This document shows positions 8,787-17,758 of a stretch of DNA of 64,000 nucleotides, one piece after another. Made by a program: the position numbers and the translations under genes. Below the pieces are notes generated by a model. It searched no databases. It worked only from the letters and a program-made list of their open reading frames with translations, and was not told the origin of the DNA. Within the stretch, counting starts at the first letter, position 1. Every line of letters begins with the position of its first letter. Location of the stretch: the NCBI GenBank assembly GCA_039591615.1, contig JBDHDH010000008.1, positions 1 to 64,000 of the forward strand. Reading direction: 5' to 3'. Source of the DNA: JBDHDH01 sp039591615 (GTDB lineage: Bacteria; Gemmatimonadota; Gemmatimonadetes; Gemmatimonadales; GWC2-71-9).

Positions 8787-10099
8787 CATCGGAAACGCTC
8801 GTTCGATCCCAGCTCTTGACGGCCCTTCCCCCACTGCTGGAGAAGGCCACGGTGGTGGTGCTGACGCCTGCGAGTGCCGATATGTCGTGGGCGGCGGACG
8901 CCGCTTGGAGCATTGCGCGGGCTGTCGCCCGCCATGGCCGTCGGGTGGCCCTCGTCGATCTCAGCCTCACCGAGCGTGCCCTGGAACCGACGAGGGGACC
9001 GGGCACCGAGCCGGCTGAGGGCATCGTCGATGCCTTCAGCTCCGATGCCTCGCTCCAACGTGTTGTCCAGAAGGGCGACGTGCCGGGACTCTTTTACATC
9101 GGTGTCGGTAGCGAGCCGACGGACTCGGTGGATATCTGGGGACACCAGCGTTGGGACCGAATCGCTCGCGGTTTCGCGGAAGAGAACGCGCTCTTGCTCC
9201 TGTTTGTGCCGGCCGAGGCATGGACGCGCCTCCGTCCGAGTCCCGACCGGGTAGTGACGCTCGGGACGTTGGACGACACTCGCATCTCGTCGGAGTCCGC
9301 TCGGTGGTCCGGAGAGGGCGTACCGGTCACACACCTCATCCCGGACCCGCCAGAACCCGAGATCCCGGACGCGCCGGTTGCGTTGTGGTCCTCGCACATC
9401 GCCAAACATCGCAGGTCGCGATCCCGCCTGCGGCGGACCGTCGCCATCGCCGTGGGTGTCGGGGCTCTCGTGGCCGCCGGCTACCTGCTCACCCGCACGG
9501 GACAGCGCTCTGCTCCCGGCGGCGAGGAGGCGACGCCGGACACGACAGCCCCACAGCCTGCCGCCGCGCCGGTGACGCCGCAGCCTACCGCGGCACCTCC
9601 GCCGACACCACCGGTGGCGGGAGACGACTCCCTCTACTACTCGGTCCAGGTCGCGTCGTTCAAGACGCGCGCCCGGGCCTTGGATCACGCCGCGGGCTAC
9701 GAGAGCCAGGGCTGGCCGACGACTCTCACCCCGGTGCAACTCGGGCTCCAAGGGGTGTGGTACCGCGTGATGGTCGGTGTCTTTGCTTCCCCAGCGGACG
9801 CCGAGTCGGCACTCAGGCAGTTCTATGCCAGCGGCCTCCTCGAGCGACCGAACGGAACGATCCTTCGTACCCCCCACGTGCTCACTGTCAGCAGCTACGC
9901 CGACGCCGTGGCGGCGGCCGCACAGGCGGCGGGACTTCGAGAAGCGGAGATCCCCGCCTACATTGTGATGTCGTCCGGCGCCCACCGGGTCATGGTGGGC
10001 GCGTTCGAGAACCCCGAACAGGCAATCTTGATGGACTCGATACTCGCCGATGCCGGCCTGAGCGCCACCCTGACCTCGCGCGAGGGACGTCGTTCATGA
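8783..10099 (+). CDS. degenerate MinD/ParA-like protein with one membrane segment and two SPOR domains
   Basis: The 438-residue product starts at GTG in a GTGA overlap. Residues 20-190 look like a deviant MinD/BY-kinase fold: VVVLTPASAD sits where the Walker A loop should be but lacks the GKS/T lysine, and RRVALVDLSLTERAL resembles the DADLRRP strand. One transmembrane helix lies at about 218-238, then a proline/alanine/threonine-rich linker. SPOR domain 1 (YYSVQVASFKTRARALDHA...) spans about 285-355, and a second SPOR-like repeat (AHRVMVGAFENPEQA) ends the protein. The order implies a cytoplasmic N-terminus and a periplasmic peptidoglycan-binding end. It overlaps smc by ATGA. ATPase activity is doubtful. 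Confidence 0.75.
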   Translation: MTSETLVRSQLLTALPPLLEKATVVVLTPASADMSWAADAAWSIARAVARHGRRVALVDLSLTERALEPTRGPGTEPAEGIVDAFSSDASLQRVVQKGDVPGLFYIGVGSEPTDSVDIWGHQRWDRIARGFAEENALLLLFVPAEAWTRLRPSPDRVVTLGTLDDTRISSESARWSGEGVPVTHLIPDPPEPEIPDAPVALWSSHIAKHRRSRSRLRRTVAIAVGVGALVAAGYLLTRTGQRSAPGGEEATPDTTAPQPAAAPVTPQPTAAPPPTPPVAGDDSLYYSVQVASFKTRARALDHAAGYESQGWPTTLTPVQLGLQGVWYRVMVGVFASPADAESALRQFYASGLLERPNGTILRTPHVLTVSSYADAVAAAAQAAGLREAEIPAYIVMSSGAHRVMVGAFENPEQAILMDSILADAGLSATLTSREGRRS

Positions 10100-13000
10100 A
10101 ACTGACCCGAGTGGAGGTGGCTGGTTTCAAATCCTTCGCCGACGCCGCAGAGCTCCCGTTCGGCGACGGCATCACCGCCATCGTCGGCCCCAATGGCTGT
10201 GGCAAGTCGAACATCTCGGATGCGGTGCGATGGGTGCTCGGCGAGCAGCGGGCCCGGCTCCTGCGCAGCGCGCGGATGGAGGAGGTCATTTTCCACGGCT
10301 CCGCCAAGCGTCGTCCCATCAACGTGGCGGAGATCACGATGTGCTTCGACAACCGAGACGGGACGCTCGCGATTCCCTACAGCGAAGTCGCCATCACCCG
10401 GCGGGTCTCGCGGTCTGGAAACAGCGATTACTTCCTCAACCAATCCCCCGTCCGCCTCCGCGACCTCCAGGATCTCCTACGGGGCACCGGACTCGGAAGC
10501 GACGCCGGGGTCGTGATCGAGGCCGACATGATCGATCGGCTTCTCTCCGACCGGGCGGAGGAGCGCCGATCACTCTTCGAGGAGGCAGCGGGCATCGGGA
10601 TTTACCGGGACCGCAGGGTGAGCACGGAGCGCCGTCTCGCGCAGACTGCCGAAGACCTGCAACGTCTAGACGACCTGATCTCCGAGGTACAGCGGGAGGT
10701 GCGGAGCCTGGCGCGGCAGCGCGGGAAGGCGGAACGGCACCGGAAGTTCACCGAGGAGCGATTCGCCACCGTCCTGACCCTCACCCGCCGGCGTCTCGCG
10801 CAGCTGGACGAGAGGGAAGCTCAGCTCAGGAGCGAGCGCGAGGCTCTGGACGAGCGGATTCCACAGCTTCGGCAGCACCTTGCGGAACGGGAACGGGAGC
10901 GCGAAGCGCGGGTGCAGTCCCGGGCGACGGCTGAAGCGGGTCGCACCGAGCTGGAGCGCCGCTTGGCAGGGACGCGCGTCGAAGTCGAGCGTCTGGAGGG
11001 AGACATCAAGCTAGCTGCCGAGCGCCTGGACAACGCCACCAGTCGCACGACGCGCGCGCGCGAGGAGCGGGTGCAGGCCGAGACGCGTGGCGCCCAAGCT
11101 GCCAGGGAAAAGGCGGCGGCGGAAGCCGAGCTCCAGGCCGCCGTCACGGCGCGCGAATCGGTCCAGACCGAACTGGATCTCCGCTCTGCCAGCGAGGAGG
11201 AGGTCCGGGGTCGCTTGACGGAGCACCGCCGGCTCGTGCGCGAATTGGAGACGGCACTGCAACACGAGGCGGAGACCGTCCGAGCCCTGGCCGGGGAACG
11301 CACAGCGCTCGAGCGTGAGCTCGGCGACCTGCGCACCGAGGCCACCGCAGCCGACGACCGGCGGCGGCAGGCGTCGCGCGATTACGAGGCGGCGGCACAC
11401 GCTCTCCAGGCCGCCCAGGAGTCGCTGAGCGCCCGTGAGCTCGCGGAACGGGAGGCATCCACGGCTCTCGAGCGGGCCCGCCGGCACCTCTCGGCGGCGC
11501 GCGAGCAGGAAGCCGCCTGCCGAGTGGACCGCCGGGGCGTCGAGGAAACGATCGCGCAGATCACGGCCCGCCGCGATGCCCTGGACGAGCTCGAGCGGGA
11601 ACACGCCGGTCTCGCGCCCGCAGCGCGAGAGCTACTCCAAGCTCGGGATCATTTCGGACCCGGCGCCATCCTGGGGCCGCTCAGCGATTTCCTGCGGAGT
11701 TCTTCGAGCGAGGCCCCCGTGGCGGAGCGGCTCTTGGCCGAATGGCTCCATGCCGTCCTGGTGCGGGATTTGGAAGTGGTCGAGGCGGTCCGTCGCTGGC
11801 ATCAGCCCACCCACGGACCCCTCGTGCTCCTTCCGGTCACCCCAGGCCCCCGCCTGGCGGGAGGCAACGAGGTTTCCCCACCTGGCCTCATCGTGGACGA
11901 ATCGGCCCGTTCGTGGGTGATCAGCATCCTCATGGGGGCCCGCCTGATGGAACAGGACGGCACCGCGATCCTCCGCTCGAACGGTGCCGTCTATCTCGCC
12001 GGGCGGAGCAACGGGGGCCCCCTCAGCCGTAGGGCCGAACTGGAGACGCTCAGTCGGGACCACAGCGAAGCCGACCGGACGCTCCAATCGCTCACGGTGG
12101 CCCTGCAGCAGGCGGCTGCGGCCCATACGAGCGCCGAGCGGGTGCTCGAGGGCTCGCGAGAGCAGATGGAGAAGGCCCGGAGCGGGTTACGCGAGGCCCA
12201 GGCTAGTGCCGACGAGGAGAGCCGCAGGCTTCATCGGGCCGAACGGGATCGAAGCGAGCGGGAACAGGCCCATTCGCGGGTCACGCACCGGATCGCCGAT
12301 CTCGAATCGCAGCTCCAGCGCATCGCCGAGGAGCTTGAACGCGCCAACGGGCGACGCGACCGCCTCGAGGAAGATCTCGCGAGCCAGCGGGAGGCGTCGG
12401 AGGATGTGGAGAAGGCGCAAGAATCCGCGCGGGAGCGGCGCGTCCACTGGCAAGTCGAGGAAGCGCAGGTGTCCGCGCGGGAGCGGGCGGCCCGGGAGCG
12501 GCAGGCTCGGGCGGACGCGGCGCTGCAAGAGGCCCGGGACGAAGTCGAACGGCTCGACGACGAGATCAAGAGCATCGAGTCGAACACACAGGGCCTCGCG
12601 CACCAGCGCTCCGAGTGGATGGAGGCCCTGACCGAGCGTCGCGTCACCGTTCAGGAATTGGAGGTCGCCGCCGGCGATGCCGAGCAAGCCGTGGAGGAAG
12701 CAGCCGACGAGCTGACCGCCGTCGAGCACCTCCGTGACGAGAAGCGGGCGGAGCTGGAGCGATTGAACGAGGAGCGTCACCGGTTGGACCTCGAGCTGGC
12801 CGAAGCGACCGGCACCAGACGGGCCTTGGTGGAGCGCGTCGAGGCCGAGTGGCACAACCCCATCGCGGTGCTGTTGGAGAAGGCGGAGGACGTGGAGGGG
12901 GAGACGGCCGTGCTGGAGGGGGAAGCCGAACGGCTTGCCCAGTCCCTCGAAGCCCTCGGGGTGGTGAATCCCCTGGCCGTGGACCAGCATGCGGAAGAGG

Positions 13001-13572
13001 TGACGCGCCTGGAGTTCCTCACGGGGCAGCGACGGGACCTCGTGGAGGCGCAGGCGTCGTTGCACCGGGCGCTGCGGGAGATCGACGAGACGGCGCGGGT
13101 GATGTTCATCGAAACATTCGAGGCCGTACGCGAGAATCTCCACCAGGTGTTCCACACGCTGTTCGAGGGCGGCGAATGTGACGTGCGACTCACGGACGAG
13201 AACGATCCGCTCAACTGCGAGCTCGAGATCCGCGCTGCACCCAGGGGAAAGCGCATGCAGCGCATTCACTTGCTGTCATCTGGCGAACGCGCCTTGGTCG
13301 CTATCTCGCTCCTCTTCGCCATCTATTTGACGAAGCCCGCGCCGTTCTGCCTGCTCGACGAGGTCGACGCGCCCTTGGATGACGCCAACGTGCTGCGATT
13401 CGTCCGGCTCATCGAGGAGTTCAAGTCGGACACGCAGTTCATCGTCATAACCCACAACCCCCGCACGATGCAGGTGGCGGACGCCGTCTACGGCGTGACC
13501 ATGCAAGAACCCGGCGTCTCGACGATCGTCGGCGTGCGCCTCGGCGAGGAGGTCGAAGCGGTCGTCACTTGA
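10096..13572 (+). CDS. smc: chromosome segregation protein SMC
   Basis: ATG 10096 (ATGA overlap) gives 1158 residues, a normal SMC length. The N-terminal head begins MKLTRVEVAGFKSFADAA and has Walker A GPNGCGKSN at about 31-39. Two long glutamate/arginine-rich coiled coils flank a hinge around residues 510-650. The C-terminal head has signature LLSSGERALVAISLLFAI and Walker B FCLLDEVDAPLDDANV. SMC compacts and segregates chromosomes with ScpA/ScpB, which are not in this window. The signature reads LSSGE rather than the usual LSGGE. Frames extending further upstream overlap the SPOR protein and are not coding. Confidence 0.97.
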   Translation: MKLTRVEVAGFKSFADAAELPFGDGITAIVGPNGCGKSNISDAVRWVLGEQRARLLRSARMEEVIFHGSAKRRPINVAEITMCFDNRDGTLAIPYSEVAITRRVSRSGNSDYFLNQSPVRLRDLQDLLRGTGLGSDAGVVIEADMIDRLLSDRAEERRSLFEEAAGIGIYRDRRVSTERRLAQTAEDLQRLDDLISEVQREVRSLARQRGKAERHRKFTEERFATVLTLTRRRLAQLDEREAQLRSEREALDERIPQLRQHLAEREREREARVQSRATAEAGRTELERRLAGTRVEVERLEGDIKLAAERLDNATSRTTRAREERVQAETRGAQAAREKAAAEAELQAAVTARESVQTELDLRSASEEEVRGRLTEHRRLVRELETALQHEAETVRALAGERTALERELGDLRTEATAADDRRRQASRDYEAAAHALQAAQESLSARELAEREASTALERARRHLSAAREQEAACRVDRRGVEETIAQITARRDALDELEREHAGLAPAARELLQARDHFGPGAILGPLSDFLRSSSSEAPVAERLLAEWLHAVLVRDLEVVEAVRRWHQPTHGPLVLLPVTPGPRLAGGNEVSPPGLIVDESARSWVISILMGARLMEQDGTAILRSNGAVYLAGRSNGGPLSRRAELETLSRDHSEADRTLQSLTVALQQAAAAHTSAERVLEGSREQMEKARSGLREAQASADEESRRLHRAERDRSEREQAHSRVTHRIADLESQLQRIAEELERANGRRDRLEEDLASQREASEDVEKAQESARERRVHWQVEEAQVSARERAARERQARADAALQEARDEVERLDDEIKSIESNTQGLAHQRSEWMEALTERRVTVQELEVAAGDAEQAVEEAADELTAVEHLRDEKRAELERLNEERHRLDLELAEATGTRRALVERVEAEWHNPIAVLLEKAEDVEGETAVLEGEAERLAQSLEALGVVNPLAVDQHAEEVTRLEFLTGQRRDLVEAQASLHRALREIDETARVMFIETFEAVRENLHQVFHTLFEGGECDVRLTDENDPLNCELEIRAAPRGKRMQRIHLLSSGERALVAISLLFAIYLTKPAPFCLLDEVDAPLDDANVLRFVRLIEEFKSDTQFIVITHNPRTMQVADAVYGVTMQEPGVSTIVGVRLGEEVEAVVT

Positions 13573-15845
13573 AAACCGCCGGACTCGTCCTCGTACTCCT
13601 CACCCTCAGCGGGACACCGCTTTGGTCGCAACGGCCGACGGTGTCTCGAGCCCTCGAGCCCCTGCTCTCCCGAGACACCGTCATCGCGGTCTGGTTTTTC
13701 GGCAACCGAGGTGGAGGCCTCGAGGAGATCGCCACGCTCGTCACCGAGCTCGGTGGAACCCTCAGGCGGCGCAGCACCTGGCTCCACGCTGTGTCCGCGA
13801 ACATCCCGGCCCCCGCGTTGAATGCGGCCCGAACCCGCGCGGAGCTGCGCCACCTCCAGCCGGTCGCGGCGTTCATCGGACGGAGGGAGCTCCCACCGTC
13901 GCCCGCGGCGGCCCCACCCCGGCGGGCTGCTGCCCCCGCGCAACTGGACACGATCTTTGGACCGTCGGCGATGCCCCTCCGACAGCTCAACCTCTTTCCG
14001 CTCGTTGGCCGAGGGCTGACGGGGGACGGCGTTACCATCGCCGTCTTCGATACGGGCTTCGAGACGGAACATCCTTCCTTCGCCTCGACCCTGGTCGCGG
14101 GACAATTCGACTTCGTCTTCAACGATTCCGTGGTCCGCAACGAACCTGAGGACGCCCCAACCGCGTCGCGCCACGGCACCCAGGTGTGGTCGCTCCTCGC
14201 TGCCAATCTCCCCAACCAGATCATCGGGTTGGCGCCGCAAGCTCGGTATCTCCTCGCCAAGACGGAAGACGTGCGCTCGGAGACACGGGTAGAAGAAGAC
14301 AACTACGTGGCCGCCCTCGAGTGGGCGGATTCCCTGGGAGCAGACGTCATCGCTTCGAGCCTCGCGTACCTGAGCTTCGATGATGGATTCAGCTATCAGC
14401 CGAGCGATCTCAACGGTGACATCGCCGTCACGACGATCGCTGCCGATTCCGCGGTTGCCCGTGGCATCGCCGTGATCACCGCCGTGGGGAACTCCGGCAC
14501 CGGAGGGTTTCGCACCGTCGTGACGCCCGCTGACGGCGACTCCGTCGTCGCGGTGGGTGCGGAAGACTCCCTGGGCGTGCTCCAGGCCTTCAGCTCCCGC
14601 GGACCGACTGCTGACGGGCGCCTCAAACCCGACCTCACGGCACCGGGGCGCGACGTGTTCGTGGTGGATCCGTTCGCGGCCGGTGGCTTCTCCCGCGTGA
14701 GCGGCACATCCTTCGCTGTGCCCCTGATTGCCGGCACAGTCGCCCTGCTGCGTGAGACACACCCGTTCGTATCGCCCGTCGAGAGCCTCGAAGCCCTCCG
14801 CCGGGCCGGGACAAACAGCTCGCGACCGGATTCGAGCAGCGGATGGGGGAGACCCGATGGCTCGGCCGCCACCACGTTTCCACTGGGCATCGTGGTACTG
14901 AGCCCCCTCGACACGATGCTCGCCAGCGCCACACCGCGCTTCGAGTGGAGCACCCCTCAGGTGCCGATCGCCGCGATGCCCGTGAGCTACCGCCTCGAAG
15001 TGGCGCGAGACACCCTCTTCATGCTCACGCTTCTGGATACCGTCCTCTCGGAGAACGGGTTCACGCTGTTGGAGTCCCAACGACCGGAAGACCGTCTCGC
15101 CTTCCGCGTCACTGCTACGTCGGCCGATTCCGTGACCTTCGTGGGCCCGCCGAGCCCGTCGTTGGTCATGCCGGCGTGGACGGAGCTGATCACGCTCAAC
15201 GACCCGGCTGGAATCACGATCCGAGACCCCCGACCCCTGTTTCAATGGAGTTCGGTGGGTGTCGCCGCACCACCCGGCCCATTCGAGTACGACGTGGAGA
15301 TCGAACGGGTTGACCGTGGCACTGTCGAGGTGCGGACCGAAGGATTGACGACCACCCAGTTCCGGCCCGAGGAAGACCTCGAGCGGAATACGCCCTATCG
15401 GTGGCGGGTGGTGACCCGTCTCGGACCCGACACCGTCGTCGCCGAGAGCGAGGGCACGGTGCTCATCATCGACGACTCAGCCCCCACGACAACGCTGCTG
15501 TTTCAGAACTTTCCAAACCCCTTCCCGGATCGCTCGAGCCTGCGGAACACGACCTGCATCTGGTTCGATCTCGCCCAGCCGGGTCGCGTCCGAGTCGACA
15601 TCCTCGATATTCGCGGCCATGTGGTGCGGCGTCTCTTCCCCACCAACGGCCAGTCCGCGGAGCTTCCACCCGGTCGGTACGGACGACCGGCTGTGGAACA
15701 ACCGGGTCAGTGCAATCCTCAGTTCGAGTGGGACGGAACCGCACAAGACGGGACCTCCCTCCCTCGCGGCATCTATCTGGTGAAGCTGGATTCGCCGGCG
15801 GGTGCGTTCTTCAAGCGGATTGTGTATATGGGAAGGGGTTTCTGA
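13569..15845 (+). CDS. secreted subtilisin-like (S8) serine peptidase with FlgD-like C-terminus
   Basis: Start TTG 13569 overlaps the smc stop (TTGA) and gives a 758-residue protein with a clear signal peptide (MKTAGLVLVLLTLSG...LWSQ). The catalytic triad is visible: Asp at about 161 (IAVFDTGFE), His about 202 (SRHGTQV) and Ser about 381 (SGTSFAVPLIAGTVALL). After the peptidase domain come fibronectin-like beta segments (about 430-650). The C-terminus is FlgD-like, with FQNFPNPF and then a VDILDIRGHVVRRL strand, as often found on secreted proteins of Bacteroidota, Gemmatimonadota and relatives. Substrate unknown. It is the last of the overlapping run that includes smc. Confidence 0.9.
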   Translation: MKTAGLVLVLLTLSGTPLWSQRPTVSRALEPLLSRDTVIAVWFFGNRGGGLEEIATLVTELGGTLRRRSTWLHAVSANIPAPALNAARTRAELRHLQPVAAFIGRRELPPSPAAAPPRRAAAPAQLDTIFGPSAMPLRQLNLFPLVGRGLTGDGVTIAVFDTGFETEHPSFASTLVAGQFDFVFNDSVVRNEPEDAPTASRHGTQVWSLLAANLPNQIIGLAPQARYLLAKTEDVRSETRVEEDNYVAALEWADSLGADVIASSLAYLSFDDGFSYQPSDLNGDIAVTTIAADSAVARGIAVITAVGNSGTGGFRTVVTPADGDSVVAVGAEDSLGVLQAFSSRGPTADGRLKPDLTAPGRDVFVVDPFAAGGFSRVSGTSFAVPLIAGTVALLRETHPFVSPVESLEALRRAGTNSSRPDSSSGWGRPDGSAATTFPLGIVVLSPLDTMLASATPRFEWSTPQVPIAAMPVSYRLEVARDTLFMLTLLDTVLSENGFTLLESQRPEDRLAFRVTATSADSVTFVGPPSPSLVMPAWTELITLNDPAGITIRDPRPLFQWSSVGVAAPPGPFEYDVEIERVDRGTVEVRTEGLTTTQFRPEEDLERNTPYRWRVVTRLGPDTVVAESEGTVLIIDDSAPTTTLLFQNFPNPFPDRSSLRNTTCIWFDLAQPGRVRVDILDIRGHVVRRLFPTNGQSAELPPGRYGRPAVEQPGQCNPQFEWDGTAQDGTSLPRGIYLVKLDSPAGAFFKRIVYMGRGF

Positions 15846-15938
15846 GGTTGGGACAATTCTGTTGCCCTCCTTCCCCTTCCGCCTCCGTCGAGAACGCAAG
15901 AGGGGCAGAGGGAGCAGACGGGCACGTCGGGCACAACG

Positions 15939-16718
15939 ATGATTCACCTCACAGTCATCGGTAGCGGAACCGTAGCGCCCTCAGCCGAGCGCACGGCCCC
16001 GGCCCACTGGGTCGCGGCACCGGGACTCAGGCTCCTCCTGGACTGCGGTCCTGGAACCCTGCATCGGGCAGCGCAGTTCGAGATCCCCTGGAGTGAGGCA
16101 ACCCACGTCGCCATCACGCACTTCCACCCCGACCATTGGGGCGAGCTGCCCATGCTCCTATTCGCCATGAAGTACGGCATCGAACCGGCGCGACAGGATC
16201 CGCTGGAGCTCCTGGGTCCCCGCGGCATCCGCGCGCGCCTCACTCTCACTGCAGGTGCGCTCGGTGACTGGGTCCTCGACCCCGGCTTCCCGCTGCACAT
16301 CACCGAAGTAGCTCCCGGATCCAGTCATCGGCTGCCGCTGGGGGCGGAGCTCGAAGCGTTCCAAACGCCCCACACGCCGGAGAGCCTCGCCTACGGTGTT
16401 CGAACCGATGACGCGCGACTGGTGTACACCGGAGACACGGGGCCTTCGCCAGAGCTGGGGCGGTGGGCTGAGGGCTGCGACCTCTTGCTGGCCGAGTGTT
16501 CGCTACCCGATGCCCGTGCCATCCAGGTACATTTAACGCCCACAACCGCCGGCGAGCTCGCCCGGACGGCCCGTGCGGGTCGCCTGGTACTGACCCATTT
16601 CTATCCGGTGTTCGGGGAGGTCGATCCCGCGGCCGAAGCAGCCAATGTGTTCGACGGACCCGTAGTCGCCGCACACGACGGCCAGCAGTTTACGGTAGGA
16701 CGTAGCGAATCATGTTGA
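15939..16718 (+). CDS. metallo-beta-lactamase fold hydrolase, RNase Z-like
   Basis: A 259-residue protein with the N-terminus MIHLTVIGSGTVAPS, a glycine-rich strand-turn, and THFHPDHWGEL, the HxHxDH zinc motif. Further metal ligands are likely in VYTGDTGPS, HLTPTTAGELA and the HFYP histidine. The overall layout resembles ribonuclease Z and related hydrolases, but the exosite arm is short and substrate cannot be stated. The last seven bases overlap aroF. An untranslated gap of 93 bases separates it from the S8 peptidase. Confidence 0.85.
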   Translation: MIHLTVIGSGTVAPSAERTAPAHWVAAPGLRLLLDCGPGTLHRAAQFEIPWSEATHVAITHFHPDHWGELPMLLFAMKYGIEPARQDPLELLGPRGIRARLTLTAGALGDWVLDPGFPLHITEVAPGSSHRLPLGAELEAFQTPHTPESLAYGVRTDDARLVYTGDTGPSPELGRWAEGCDLLLAECSLPDARAIQVHLTPTTAGELARTARAGRLVLTHFYPVFGEVDPAAEAANVFDGPVVAAHDGQQFTVGRSESC

Positions 16719-17758
16719 TCGTAATGAGACACGGCGCGACGCCCGCAGAAATCCGGCGCGTCGTGGACGTGATCGAGGAACTCGGGTATCAGGCCCGACC
16801 CATGCCCGGCCGGCAGCGCACCGCCGTGGGACTGGTGGGTAACGACGGGCGCGTGGACGAGTCCCGCTTGGCTGCCCTGCCAGCCGTGCACGAGATCATT
16901 CACGTTACCCAGCCGTACAAGCAGGTTTCCCGCGAGTGGAAGGAAGAATCCACGGTGGTGGAGCTGCGGGGCGGGCTTTCCATCGGAGGACGCGGGATCG
17001 CTGTCATGGCGGGACCGTGCGCCGTGGAGTCGGAGCAGCAGATCCTCAACGCAGCCCAGTTGGTTCGGGCGGCGGGTGCTTCGATCCTCCGGGGCGGCGC
17101 GTTCAAGCCCCGTTCCTCACCCTACTCATTCCAGGGACTCGGCGAGCAAGGGCTTCGCCTCCTGGCCAAGGCACGGGACGAAACCGGCCTCCTGGTGGTC
17201 ACGGAAGCCATGGATCCGGAGGGAGTCGACCTGGTGGCGCAGTACGCTGACATTATCCAGATCGGCGCCCGGAACATGCAGAACTTCTCCCTCCTGAAAC
17301 GGGCGGGCCACACCGGCAAACCGGTGCTCCTCAAGCGCGGCATGGCCGCGACGATCACGGAGCTGTTGTTGTCGGCGGAGTATATCCTTGCTGCTGGGAA
17401 CCAAGACGTGATTCTCTGTGAGCGGGGCGTTCGCGGTTTCGACACCACGACCCGAAACGTGTTCGATGTCACGGCCATACCCGTGGTCCACTCGCTCTCG
17501 CACCTGCCGATCATCGCCGATCCGAGCCACGGAACCGGGCGTCGCGACAAGGTGATTCCCGTAGCGCGCGCGGCAGTGGCAGCCGGAGCCGATGGCGTCA
17601 TGGTCGAGGTCCATCCCACCCCGGACCGCGCCCTCTCAGACGGCGCCCAAAGCCTCTACCCCGAGCAGTTCACCGGCCTCATGGTGGAGCTGCGAGCGAT
17701 CGCCGAAGCCATCGATCGCTCGGTCGTCGAGCCGCTTCCTGCCTCCGTCAGCGTATGA
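16712..17758 (+). CDS. aroF: 3-deoxy-7-phosphoheptulonate synthase (DAHP synthase)
   Basis: The 348-residue enzyme is the type I-beta form. A ferredoxin-like domain (about 1-70, MLIVMRHGATPAEIRRVVDVI) precedes the barrel. Catalytic-barrel motifs include VMAGPCAVESEQQI, LRGGAFKPRSSPYSFQG, GARNMQNFSLL, KPVLLKRGMAATI and ADPSHGTGRRDKV. It condenses phosphoenolpyruvate and erythrose 4-phosphate, the first step of the shikimate pathway. The regulatory ferredoxin-like domain in relatives binds aromatic amino acids. It overlaps its neighbours on both sides (7 bases and ATGA). Confidence 0.96.
   Translation: MLIVMRHGATPAEIRRVVDVIEELGYQARPMPGRQRTAVGLVGNDGRVDESRLAALPAVHEIIHVTQPYKQVSREWKEESTVVELRGGLSIGGRGIAVMAGPCAVESEQQILNAAQLVRAAGASILRGGAFKPRSSPYSFQGLGEQGLRLLAKARDETGLLVVTEAMDPEGVDLVAQYADIIQIGARNMQNFSLLKRAGHTGKPVLLKRGMAATITELLLSAEYILAAGNQDVILCERGVRGFDTTTRNVFDVTAIPVVHSLSHLPIIADPSHGTGRRDKVIPVARAAVAAGADGVMVEVHPTPDRALSDGAQSLYPEQFTGLMVELRAIAEAIDRSVVEPLPASVSV

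Noticed and set aside
9151..10095. The smc frame stays open about 945 bases upstream of its ATG.
   Set aside because: The upstream part overlaps the SPOR protein, is proline/arginine-rich without coding pattern, and ATG 10096 begins the conserved SMC N-terminus exactly.
13488..15245. A 585-codon open frame on the minus strand opposite the S8 peptidase gene.
   Set aside because: It lacks recognisable motifs and lies antisense to a peptidase with an intact catalytic triad. Such long antisense frames are common in GC-rich DNA.
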